DNA of 64,000 nt from assembly GCF_000422925.1 (NCBI RefSeq), contig NZ_AUGZ01000008.1:62001-126000 (forward strand). Reading direction: 5' to 3'. This document shows positions 8,010 through 16,460 of the stretch, piece after piece. Both the position numbers and the translations under genes were made by a program. This DNA comes from Paludibacterium yongneupense DSM 18731. Its GTDB lineage: Bacteria > Pseudomonadota > Gammaproteobacteria > Burkholderiales > Chromobacteriaceae. The notes under the pieces were generated by a model, which was not told the origin of the DNA, ran no database searches, and worked only from the letters and a program-made list of their open reading frames with translations. The number at the start of each line of letters is the position of its first letter. The stretch's first letter is position 1.

Positions 8010-9761
8010 CTAGCGCGATGCCAGCGGTTCTTCGAGTTGCTGCAATTGGTAGAGCCGTTGATAGACCCCTCCCTCGAGCGCCAGCAATTGCTCGTGCGTA
8101 CCGCGTTCCACGATGCGGCCGCGCTTGAGCACGATGATGGTGTCGGCACTGCGTATCGTCGCCAGCCTGTGTGCAATGGCGACCAGGGTGACCTTGCCGT
8201 GCAGCGCCGCGAGTGCGAGTTGCACTTTCTGTTCGGTTTCGGTGTCGATGTGCGAAGTGGCTTCGTCGAGCAGCAGAATGCGCGGCTCGCCGGCCAGCGC
8301 GCGCGCGAATGCCAGCAACTGCCGCTGCCCGCCCGACAGCCGGGCGCCATCGGCACCGAGCTCGGTGGCGTAGCCTTCGGGCAGCGCAGCGACGACCTCG
8401 TCCAGTCCTGCCGCGCGCGCCGCGCGCTCAATCGTCTCGCGCGCGAGGCCGCGCCCCATGTCGATGTTTTCCAGTACGCTGGCGGATAGCAGGAAAGGCT
8501 CCTGCGCAACCAGGCCGACGTCGCGGCGGAACGCGGTTTCGGCGATGGCGTTGATATCGACGCCATCGAACTCGATATGGCCGCTCTGCGGCGAATAGAA
8601 ACGCAGCAATAGCGACAGCAGCGTCGATTTGCCGCTGCCGGTATGGCCGACGATGCCGACAAAGCCGCCGGCCGGAATCTCCAGGTCGATGCCGTTGAGC
8701 ACCGCCGGGCCAGCATGGTAGGCAAAACCGAGCCCGCTCAGGGATATGCGCCCGGCGCCGATGGTGGCGGCAGCGCTCGGTGCCGGGGCGGAGGGTTCCT
8801 GCAGCAGGGTGTTCAGGCGCGCACTGGCGATGATGGCTTGTTGCAGCTGTCCGAATTGCATCGTGATCTGGATCAGGGGTTCGACCACGCGCGCGATATA
8901 GCTGACGAAGGCGTACAACACGCCGATCTCGAGCCCGCTGAGGTGGCGCAGGCCGAAACGGTAGAGCACGCCGGCCAGCAGCAGTACATTGAGCAGGTCC
9001 AGCGCCGGCCGCAGCAGCCAGGCGTTGGCGGCAAGTTCGACCCGGCGCGAGCGGTAATGGTCGCGGTTGGTGGCGGCGAACTGTTCGGCAAAGCGTGTCT
9101 CGGCATTGCTGGCTTGCAAAACGCTCATGCCGGCGATGCTCTCCGCCATGCGGGCATTGATATCGCTGCGCAGTTCCCGCGTTCGCGACACGGCCGGTGC
9201 GCTCAGCCGCTGGTAGCCATAGACGATGGCGAGAACGGCCGGAAACAGCGGCAGAACGATCAGCATCAAGCTCCAGTCCAGCCAGGCCATCGCCCCCAGC
9301 GCGCCGGTCAGCACGATGCTGCTGTCGAGCAAAACGAACAGGACCTGCACGTAGAGGGTCTTGGCGGCTTCCGTATCGTTGGTGACGCGGCTGATCAACT
9401 GGCCGGTGATGGCGCGGTCGAAATAGGCGAGCGGCAGGCCGAGCACGTGGCGGTAGACTTGCTCGCGCAGGCGGCGGACCGAGCGCATGGCGATGGCGGC
9501 CAGACGCACCAGTTGCAGGTAGCGCAGGCCGGACGCCGCGTAACCGCTGCACAGGGCGACGCCGAGCAGCAGCGCCATGGCGGCGAAATCGCTATGGCGC
9601 GGCAGAAGATAGCTATCGATATAGCGTTTGCTCAGCACCGGGCCGACCACTTCCAGCAAGGCCGCCAGAATCAGCCAGGCCAGGCTGGCGATCAGACCGC
9701 GCCGTTCGGGCGCGGCCGCATGCCCGAGCAGGCGCAGCGCCGAGCGGGTATCAGTTTGCAT
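8010..9761 (-). CDS. mdlB: Heterodimeric ABC exporter subunit, MdlB/SmdB type
   Basis: 583-aa half-transporter with an N-terminal ABC-exporter membrane domain (six predicted segments, residues about 20-300, including LPLAYFDRAITGQLISRVTNDTE) and a C-terminal ATPase. Walker A VGHTGSGKST has its Lys near residue 378. The signature LSGGQRQ, Walker B ILLLDEAT and H-loop IAHRLAT are intact. The protein aligns by eye with E. coli MdlB (VGQVISRVTNDTEVIRDLY region). It begins at 9761 inside the end of mdlA (11-bp overlap), giving a fixed 1:1 pair. The likely role is multidrug export; the substrate is unknown. Confidence 0.88.
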   Translation of the reverse strand: MQTDTRSALRLLGHAAAPERRGLIASLAWLILAALLEVVGPVLSKRYIDSYLLPRHSDFAAMALLLGVALCSGYAASGLRYLQLVRLAAIAMRSVRRLREQVYRHVLGLPLAYFDRAITGQLISRVTNDTEAAKTLYVQVLFVLLDSSIVLTGALGAMAWLDWSLMLIVLPLFPAVLAIVYGYQRLSAPAVSRTRELRSDINARMAESIAGMSVLQASNAETRFAEQFAATNRDHYRSRRVELAANAWLLRPALDLLNVLLLAGVLYRFGLRHLSGLEIGVLYAFVSYIARVVEPLIQITMQFGQLQQAIIASARLNTLLQEPSAPAPSAAATIGAGRISLSGLGFAYHAGPAVLNGIDLEIPAGGFVGIVGHTGSGKSTLLSLLLRFYSPQSGHIEFDGVDINAIAETAFRRDVGLVAQEPFLLSASVLENIDMGRGLARETIERAARAAGLDEVVAALPEGYATELGADGARLSGGQRQLLAFARALAGEPRILLLDEATSHIDTETEQKVQLALAALHGKVTLVAIAHRLATIRSADTIIVLKRGRIVERGTHEQLLALEGGVYQRLYQLQQLEEPLASR

Positions 9762-11502
9762 CGAGGCTGGCCTCCAGTTGTTGATAGCGCCACTGGCGCG
9801 CATACCAGCCGTCCGCGAGCAGTAGATCGTCGTGGCTGCCCTGGGCCGCGATGCGGCCATCCTTGAGTACGAGTATCCAGTCGGCATCGGCGACCGCACT
9901 CAGACGATGGCTGACAATGATGGCGCGCCGCCCGCGCCGCGCTTCGCGCAAATGCGCGAGGATGCTGGCCTCGGTTTCGGTATCGACGGCGGACAGGGCG
10001 TCGTCGAGCATGAGCAGCGCGCTGTCGGCCAGCAGCGCCCGCGCCAGCGCGATACGCTGCCTCTGTCCGCCGGACAGGGTGACGCCGCGCTCGCCGACCG
10101 GCGTGGCGTAGCCTTGCGGAAAGCGTTCGATATCCTGATGCACGGCGGCCAGCCGCGCGGCCTGCTCGATTTCGTCGCGGCGCGCGCCGCGGCGGGCCAG
10201 TGCGATGTTCTCGGCGATGGATGCCGAGAACAGGAAGGATTCTTGCGGCACCCAGGCGATGGCGGCACGCAGCTCGGATAGCGGGTAAGCCTGTATCGGG
10301 TGCATGCCCCAGCACGCGTGTCCTGCATCGGGATGGTAGTGCCGCAGGAGCAGACGCAGCAGGGTCGATTTGCCTGAACCGGTGGCGCCGACCACGCCCA
10401 GCGTCCGGCCGGCGGCCAAGGTGAAGCCGATTTCGCTCAGGGTCGCTTGTGCGGCGCCCGGGTAGCGGAATCCCAGCCCATCGACGCGGATATCGCCGTC
10501 CAGCGGCAACGGCGTTTCCAGCCCGCTATCGTCGACGCCGTCCGGCGCCGACAATACCGGCTCCAGCCGCGACCAGGCGGCGCGGCCGCGTTCGAACAGG
10601 GTCAGCACCCAGCCGGCGGCGAACATCGGCCAGATCAACTGGCCGAGGTACATCGAAAAACTCGTCAGTTGCCCGATGCTGATATAGCCATGCCATACCA
10701 GCCATGAGCCCGCGCCCAGCGCGAGGACGGCGGCGCTGGTGAGCGCCACGCCGACGACCGGCTCATAGGCGGCCTCCCAGCGCTGAGCCTTGAAACTGGC
10801 GTCGGCGGCGTCCTCGGCCAGCGCCGCGAAGGTGGTGGCGGCGCGTTCGCATTGGCCGAGTGCGCGCAGGGTCCGGATGCCGGTCAGGCTCTCCTGGACC
10901 TGGGCGTTGAGCGCGCCGAAACAGTTCAGCGCGCGATGCGAGGTACGAAATACCTGGCGCGAAATGCGGTTAAACGCGAGCGCCATCAGCGGGAAGGGCA
11001 GCAGCGCGCACAGGGTCAGCCGCCAATCCACCCCCAGCGTCATCATCGCCAGCACCATGAGCAAGGTGAGTATGCCGTCGAAGCCGGCGAGAACCGCCTC
11101 CCCGGCGGCCATTTCCACCGCATCGATATCGTTGGTCGCCAGCGCCATCAAGTCGCCGCTCGATTGACCGAGGTAGAAGGTCGGGCCTTGAAGCGTCAGG
11201 CGCAGGTAGAGACGTGTGCGCAAATCCATGCCGAGCTGGTAGGCGGCGCCGTAAAGCCGCTGTCGCCAGCCTACGCGCAGAAAGTAGATGGCGAAGCCGG
11301 CGGCCACGAGTTCGGCCAGCGCGATGCCGAGCGCGGCATGGGTGAGGCGGTGCGAGGCCAGCGCGTCGACGACGGCGCCGACATGGCGCGGGATCCATAC
11401 GGTCAGCGCGGCGACACCGGCGAGCATCAGGGCCGATGAGGCGTAATTGCGCCATTTCTGGCGGATAAAACGGGCGACCAGGCCGAACAGGGACGTATGC
11501 AT
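9751..11502 (-). CDS. mdlA: Heterodimeric ABC exporter subunit, MdlA/SmdA type
   Basis: 583-aa half-transporter, partner of the following MdlB-like subunit. The membrane domain covers residues about 15-300 and carries the MdlA-like RTGDLMA-type motif (SSGDLMALATNDIDAVEMA). The ATPase has GATGSGKST (Lys near 378), LSGGQRQRIALARAL and LMLDDALSAVDTET. Here the Walker B Glu is replaced by Asp (MLDDA). In heterodimeric exporters one site is often non-consensus, which fits a degenerate catalytic site in this subunit. The start at 11502 was chosen because 16 extra upstream residues have no Shine-Dalgarno. An 83-bp gap separates it from the RND permease gene upstream. Confidence 0.87.
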   Translation of the reverse strand: MHTSLFGLVARFIRQKWRNYASSALMLAGVAALTVWIPRHVGAVVDALASHRLTHAALGIALAELVAAGFAIYFLRVGWRQRLYGAAYQLGMDLRTRLYLRLTLQGPTFYLGQSSGDLMALATNDIDAVEMAAGEAVLAGFDGILTLLMVLAMMTLGVDWRLTLCALLPFPLMALAFNRISRQVFRTSHRALNCFGALNAQVQESLTGIRTLRALGQCERAATTFAALAEDAADASFKAQRWEAAYEPVVGVALTSAAVLALGAGSWLVWHGYISIGQLTSFSMYLGQLIWPMFAAGWVLTLFERGRAAWSRLEPVLSAPDGVDDSGLETPLPLDGDIRVDGLGFRYPGAAQATLSEIGFTLAAGRTLGVVGATGSGKSTLLRLLLRHYHPDAGHACWGMHPIQAYPLSELRAAIAWVPQESFLFSASIAENIALARRGARRDEIEQAARLAAVHQDIERFPQGYATPVGERGVTLSGGQRQRIALARALLADSALLMLDDALSAVDTETEASILAHLREARRGRRAIIVSHRLSAVADADWILVLKDGRIAAQGSHDDLLLADGWYARQWRYQQLEASLDAN

Positions 11503-11585
11503 GCTCTCTTCGCCGGAAAATGGAAATGGCGGACACCCGGTATCCGCCATCGAAAGAGCGATGATGACTTAAGACGCTGGCCGGA

Positions 11586-14500
11586 TCAAGCCGCCGTCTT
11601 GCGCCGTTCGGCGCGGGCGGCCTTGCGGCTCATATACCAATAATGCGCGCGGTCGAGGTAGAGGTAGACCACCGGCGTGGTGAACAGTGTCAGCGCCTGC
11701 GATACCACCAGCCCGCCGACCATGGCGTAGCCGAGCGGCCGGCGCAATTCCGATCCGGCGCCATGGCCTAGCATCAGGGGCAGCCCCGACAGCAGTGCGC
11801 ACATCGTGGTCATCATGATGGGCCGGAAACGCAGCAGGCAGGCCTGGTAGATCGCTTCGCGCGGGGACATGCCGCGCTCGCGTTCGGCATGCAGCGCAAA
11901 GTCGATCATCATGATGCCGTTTTTCTTGACGATGCCGATCAGCAGAATGATGCCGATCAATGCGATTACCGACAGGTCGTAGCCGCCCAGCATCAATATC
12001 AACAGCGCGCCTATCCCGGCCGAGGGCAGGGTGGACAGAATGGTCAGCGGATGGATATAGCTCTCGTATAGCAGGCCGAGCACGATATACACCGCGATCA
12101 GGGCGGCCAGGATCAGATAGGGCTGGGTCGACAGCGAGTCGCCGAAGGCCTTGGCGGCCCCCTGGAAATCGCCTGTCAGGGCCATGGGCACGCCCATTTT
12201 CGCCTGTTGCTTGTTGATGGCGTCGACCGCGTCGCCGAGTGCAACGCCCGGGGCCAGGTTGAACGAAATCGTCACTGCCGGGAACTGGCTCTGGTGACTG
12301 ATGGACAGATAGGCCGTTCGGGAGGTATCGAGCTTGACGAAGTTCGACAGCGGAATCTGGGTGCCGTTCAGGGGAGACGTCACGTAGATCTTGTCGAACA
12401 GTTGCGGGTCCTGCTGGAGCTTGGGCGTGGCTTCCAGTACCACATGGTAGCTGTTGACCTGGGTGAAGAACTGCGCGACCTGACGCTGCCCGACCGCGTC
12501 GTAGATCGTGGCGTCGATCAGCGCCGGGGTGATGCCGAAACTCGAGGCGCGCGCACGGTCTATGGTGAACGATGCGGCGGCCGCCTGGTTCTGCTGGTCG
12601 GAGGCGACGTCGGTCAGCTGCGGCAGGGTGCGGAAGGCATCCAGCAGTTTCGGGGCCCAGGTGTTGAGCTCGTCCAGATTGGCGTCGGTCAGCGTGTACT
12701 GGTACTGGGTCCGCGCGAGGCGTCCGCCGACGTTGATGTCCTGGCCGGCCTGCAGGAACAGGTTGACGCCGGGGACTTTGGCCAGCTTCGGCCGCAGGCG
12801 GGCGATGACTTCATCGGCGCTGGCGGTGCGTCCCTGGTCCTTGGGCTTGAGGCTGATGTAGAAGTTGCCGGTATTGTAGGTCGTCTGTCCGCCGGACATG
12901 CCGAAGGCCGTCACATCGGGGTCGCGTCTGACCACGTCGGCGAGCGCGATCATGCGTGCATTCATCGCCGCGAAACCCGAGTCTTGCGCCGATTCGGCAA
13001 AACCGAAGACAAAGCCGGTGTCCTGCTGCGGGAAGAAGCCTTTGGGAATGAACCAGAACAGCAGGACGGTCAGCGCGAGCGTCGCGAAAAACACGCACAG
13101 TGTGACGAACTGGTGGCGCAGCACGACATTGAGACCGCGCTTGTAGCCGTCGAGCATGATGTCGAAACCGCGCTCGAACCACTGGTAGAGCTTGCCGTGG
13201 TGCTCGGCGTGGTGATCCTTGAGAAAACGCGAGCACAGCATGGGCGTGAGTGTCAGCGAGATCAGCACCGATACGCCTATGGTCAAGGTGACGGTGATGG
13301 CGAATTCGCGGAACAGCCGACCGACGATGCCCCCCATCAACAACAAGGGGATGAAGACCGCGACCAGCGATACCGAAATCGAAATGATGGTGAAGCTGAT
13401 TTCGCCGGCCCCCTTGAGAGCCGCTTCCATCGGCGACATGCCGTCTTCGACGTGGCGGTAGATGTTTTCGAGCATCACGATGGCATCGTCGACGACGAAA
13501 CCGACCGCGATGGTCAGCGCCATCAATGACAGATTGTCGAGACTGAAACCGGCGACGTACATGGCGGCGGCGGTGCCGAGCAGCGACAGCGGAACCGTGG
13601 CACTGGGGATCAGCGTGGCCGGAATATTGCGCAGGAACACAAAAATGATCATCACCACCAGCGCGATGGTCAGCACCAGGGTGAACTCGACGTCGGTGAC
13701 CGAAGCGCGGATGGTCTGAGTGCGGTCGATCAGGGTATTGACGTGCACGGTCGGCGGAATCGCCGCTTTCAGCTTGGGCAGGGCCGCGTTGATGCGCGCG
13801 ACGGTTTCGATCACGTTGGCACCCGGCTGCTTGGTGATGGCCAGTACGATCGAGCGGCCGTTGGTGATGTTGCTGTCAGGCGGCGCCGCGCGCCCGGCGA
13901 AGGCCCAACCGGCCTGTTTCATATTCTCCGGCGCATCGACGGCGACCCCGACGTCGCGCACCCTGATCGGTGCGCCGTTCTTGTAGGCGAGCACCACATC
14001 GTTCCACGGAGCGGCTTTCAGCAACTGGTCATTGGTGTAGACGGTGAAACTTTGCCGCGGTCCGTCCACCGTGCCCTTCGGCGAATTGACGGTCATATTG
14101 GCGATGACCGGCCGGATGTCTTCCAGCGACAAGCCGAGCGAGGCGAGCTTGGCCGGGTCGACCTGGATGCGGACCGCCGGTTTTTGCGCGCCGCCGATAT
14201 TGACCAGCCCGACGCCGGGGATCTGCGAAATCTGCTGCGCGAGAATCGTGTCGGCGTAGTCGTTGACCTGAATCAGCGGCAGGGCATCGGACTGAACCGA
14301 CATTACCATGATGGGCGAGTCGGCCGGATTGACTTTGCGGTAGGTCGGCGGGTTGGGCATATTGCTCGGCAACTGCCCGGTCGCCGCGTTGACCGCCGCC
14401 TGCACGTCGACCGCCGCCGCGTCGATATTGCGGTTGAGGTCGAACTGCAGGGTGATCTGGGTCGACCCCAGCGTGCTGGTCGACGTCATCTGCGACAGGC

Positions 14501-14726
14501 CGGCGATCAGCGAGAATTGCCGTTCCAGCGGTTGCGCCACGTTGGAGGCCATGGTCTCCGGGTTGCCCCCCGGCAGGCTGGCCGAGACCTGGATGGTCGG
14601 GAAATCGACTTGCGGCAGCGGTGCGACCGGGAGCAGCGGCCAGACCGCGGAACCGATCAGCAAGATGGCAAAGGCCAGCAGCGAGGTGCCGATCGGACGC
14701 TTGATGAAATTGGCGGAGATACTCAC
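11586..14726 (-). CDS. RND multidrug efflux permease (HAE-1, MdtB/MdtC-like)
   Basis: 1046-aa inner-membrane RND pump that exports drugs using the proton gradient. It starts MSISANFIKRPIGTSLLAFAI, typical of the MdtB/MdtC branch. The proton-relay Asp pair is in VGFVVDDAIVMLENIYRH, and it has two large periplasmic loops and a second FILLIGIVKKNGIMMIDFA repeat. MdtB and MdtC normally form a hetero-trimer encoded by two genes; only one permease gene is present here, so it probably acts as a homotrimer. It overlaps the upstream membrane-fusion gene by 4 bp (ATGA). No outer-membrane factor is in this operon, so it must borrow one, perhaps the product of 50931-52361 (inference). Confidence 0.93.
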   Translation of the reverse strand: MSISANFIKRPIGTSLLAFAILLIGSAVWPLLPVAPLPQVDFPTIQVSASLPGGNPETMASNVAQPLERQFSLIAGLSQMTSTSTLGSTQITLQFDLNRNIDAAAVDVQAAVNAATGQLPSNMPNPPTYRKVNPADSPIMVMSVQSDALPLIQVNDYADTILAQQISQIPGVGLVNIGGAQKPAVRIQVDPAKLASLGLSLEDIRPVIANMTVNSPKGTVDGPRQSFTVYTNDQLLKAAPWNDVVLAYKNGAPIRVRDVGVAVDAPENMKQAGWAFAGRAAPPDSNITNGRSIVLAITKQPGANVIETVARINAALPKLKAAIPPTVHVNTLIDRTQTIRASVTDVEFTLVLTIALVVMIIFVFLRNIPATLIPSATVPLSLLGTAAAMYVAGFSLDNLSLMALTIAVGFVVDDAIVMLENIYRHVEDGMSPMEAALKGAGEISFTIISISVSLVAVFIPLLLMGGIVGRLFREFAITVTLTIGVSVLISLTLTPMLCSRFLKDHHAEHHGKLYQWFERGFDIMLDGYKRGLNVVLRHQFVTLCVFFATLALTVLLFWFIPKGFFPQQDTGFVFGFAESAQDSGFAAMNARMIALADVVRRDPDVTAFGMSGGQTTYNTGNFYISLKPKDQGRTASADEVIARLRPKLAKVPGVNLFLQAGQDINVGGRLARTQYQYTLTDANLDELNTWAPKLLDAFRTLPQLTDVASDQQNQAAAASFTIDRARASSFGITPALIDATIYDAVGQRQVAQFFTQVNSYHVVLEATPKLQQDPQLFDKIYVTSPLNGTQIPLSNFVKLDTSRTAYLSISHQSQFPAVTISFNLAPGVALGDAVDAINKQQAKMGVPMALTGDFQGAAKAFGDSLSTQPYLILAALIAVYIVLGLLYESYIHPLTILSTLPSAGIGALLILMLGGYDLSVIALIGIILLIGIVKKNGIMMIDFALHAERERGMSPREAIYQACLLRFRPIMMTTMCALLSGLPLMLGHGAGSELRRPLGYAMVGGLVVSQALTLFTTPVVYLYLDRAHYWYMSRKAARAERRKTAA

Positions 14727-15892
14727 TTGCCGGCCCCTTGCGTCGATGGTGCGGCGATTTCAACGCTGCGGGCGCCCGGTTTCAGCTTGTACTGGCCGTC
14801 GACCACGACCCGCTCGCCGGGCTTGAGGCCGGATTCGACCAGAGCGAAGCCGTCCTGGATCTGGGCGATTTTGAGTGCGGCCATGCGTACGCGGCGGTCC
14901 GGATTCAGGACCCAGGTGTAAGGTCCGTTCTGGTTGCGCACGACGGCGGCGGCGGGGATGGTCAAGGCGTGGGCGCGGGTGCCGAGGCTCAGATGGACAT
15001 TGACGTACTGGCCCGGCCACAGCGTGTGGCCGGCATTGGCGAAGGTGGCCTTCAATTGAATCGTGCCGCTGCTGCTGTCGATCTGGTTGTTGACGAGCGT
15101 GAGCCGTCCGCGCGCCAGCACCTGATCGCTGATGCGATCGATGGCCTCGACCGCGAGCGGGGTGGGGCTGGCGGCCTGCGCCTGATTGATCGCGCCGATC
15201 TTTTCGCCGGGCAGGGTGAAAGTCAGGGAAATCGGATCGATCTGATTGATGACCACCAGACCGGTCGTATCCGAGGCATGCACGATGTTGCCCGGGTCGA
15301 CCAGACGGGCGCCGACGCGTCCGGACAGCGGCGCGGTGATGGTGGTATAGCTCAGTTGCACCTTGGCGTAGCTGACGGCGGCTTCGTCGTTCTGCACCGT
15401 GCCCTCCAGCTGCCCGACCTGAGCACGCTGCGTGTCGTAAGTCTGTTGCGTGGTCGAATTCTGCTTGAGCAGGGTGGCATAGCGTTGCAGGTCCAGTCTG
15501 GCATTTTCCAGCGTGGCGCTATCGCGCGCGCGTTGCGCCTCGGCCTGTTGCAATTGCGCCTGCAGCGCGCGCGGATCGATCCTGGCCAGCAACTGGCCGG
15601 CTTTGACGGTCTGGCCTTCGCTGAACGCGACCTGCTGCAGCTTGCCGTCGACCTGGACTTTGACCGTGACCGTGGCATTGGGCTGTACGGTTCCGACCCC
15701 GGTCAGATACAGCGGCACGTCGCCCTGCGTCACAGCGGCGGTGCTGACCGGAACCGGGGCATTGGCGGGATTGCCGGCGGCCGGTTTGCCGGACTTGTGG
15801 ACGTTGTTCCAGACAAGAAAAACCGCCAACAGAGCCAGGGCCAGGCCCAGCCAGTGGACGGGGCGCCATGTCGACAAATGCTTGCTTACCAT
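14723..15892 (-). CDS. RND membrane fusion protein, MdtA-like
   Basis: 389-aa periplasmic adaptor. An N-terminal membrane anchor (WLGLALALLAVFLVW) is followed by a lipoyl half-motif (GTVQPNATVTVKVQVDGKL), a Gln/Ala-rich coiled-coil hairpin (residues about 110-170, QQAEAQRARDSATLENARLD), the second lipoyl half (TTITAPLSGRVGARLVDPG) and beta-barrel/MP domains. It bridges the RND permease and an outer-membrane channel. The start at 15892 lacks a strong Shine-Dalgarno. It heads a two-gene operon with the permease, about 215 bp downstream of the Cus-operon terminator. Confidence 0.92.
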   Translation of the reverse strand: MVSKHLSTWRPVHWLGLALALLAVFLVWNNVHKSGKPAAGNPANAPVPVSTAAVTQGDVPLYLTGVGTVQPNATVTVKVQVDGKLQQVAFSEGQTVKAGQLLARIDPRALQAQLQQAEAQRARDSATLENARLDLQRYATLLKQNSTTQQTYDTQRAQVGQLEGTVQNDEAAVSYAKVQLSYTTITAPLSGRVGARLVDPGNIVHASDTTGLVVINQIDPISLTFTLPGEKIGAINQAQAASPTPLAVEAIDRISDQVLARGRLTLVNNQIDSSSGTIQLKATFANAGHTLWPGQYVNVHLSLGTRAHALTIPAAAVVRNQNGPYTWVLNPDRRVRMAALKIAQIQDGFALVESGLKPGERVVVDGQYKLKPGARSVEIAAPSTQGAGK

Positions 15893-16098
15893 CGTGCTGT
15901 TCTCACCGTGATCATCGTCGCTTCGGGGGAAGTGTGTCTTAAGCGGCCGGCCATAAGCGGGCGGCAGACATCAACCTGGGGGAGCATACCGTCATTGACG
16001 TGAACTGAGCGTGTGTTTTTATTAGTAAATATGTCATCGCCGTGTTCCGAGCTGCGACGGCGTTACAGGAAGCGGCTCTCCGACCTGGCAAAATTTGG

Positions 16099-16136
16099 GA
16101 AAATACCGTTTTCGCGCGTTATCGGCGCGAAAACGG
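16099..16136 (-). terminator. Rho-independent terminator of the Cus operon
   Basis: Perfect 12-bp stem (CCGTTTTCGCGC at 16106-16117, GCGCGAAAACGG at 16125-16136) with a 7-base loop. On the minus strand it is followed by TATTTTCCC. It lies 17 bp after the Met-rich gene and separates the Cus and Mdt operons. Confidence 0.85.
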
Positions 16137-16153
16137 CAGTCGGCAGAATGTGT

Positions 16154-16426
16154 TTAATTGGCCGGTGCCATCGGCATCATTTTGCCATCCTTCATCGGCA
16201 TCATTTTTCCGTCTTTCATCGGCATGGACGCCATCATTTGCTGACATTGGGCCGAATAGCTCTTCATATGCTGCAAGTGTTTTTGCAACAGGGCGTCGCG
16301 CTGTTTGGCATCGGTCGTGTGTGCGATCTGCGTCATTTCCTGCTGCATGCTTTGCAGGTCCGGCGCGGCGGCCTGCGCGGCGGCGGTGCCCAGCAGGGCG
16401 ACGAAGGCAAGTTTTGAAATAAGCAT
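16154..16426 (-). CDS. Small Met-rich periplasmic protein at the end of the Cus operon
   Basis: 90-aa exported protein: signal peptide MLISKLAFVALLGTAAAQA, a helical Gln/Met-rich middle (QSMQQEMTQ, CQQMMASM) and a Met-rich tail with two tandem copies of MKDGKMMP. Methionine clusters bind Cu(I) and Ag(I), as in CusF or PcoE-type chaperones, so a periplasmic metal sponge or chaperone role is likely (inference). The start at 16426 has AAGGA 6 bases upstream. It is the last gene before a strong terminator, 34 bp after cusA. No CusF-like OB-fold gene is present, and this protein may stand in for it. Confidence 0.75.
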   Translation of the reverse strand: MLISKLAFVALLGTAAAQAAAPDLQSMQQEMTQIAHTTDAKQRDALLQKHLQHMKSYSAQCQQMMASMPMKDGKMMPMKDGKMMPMAPAN

Positions 16427-16460
16427 GATGTTTCCTTTTCTACGGGGTGGATGAAGCGGG

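Noticed and set aside
13743-14921. 392-codon open frame opposite the RND permease
   Set aside because: Same antisense effect. It also runs across the permease/adaptor junction.
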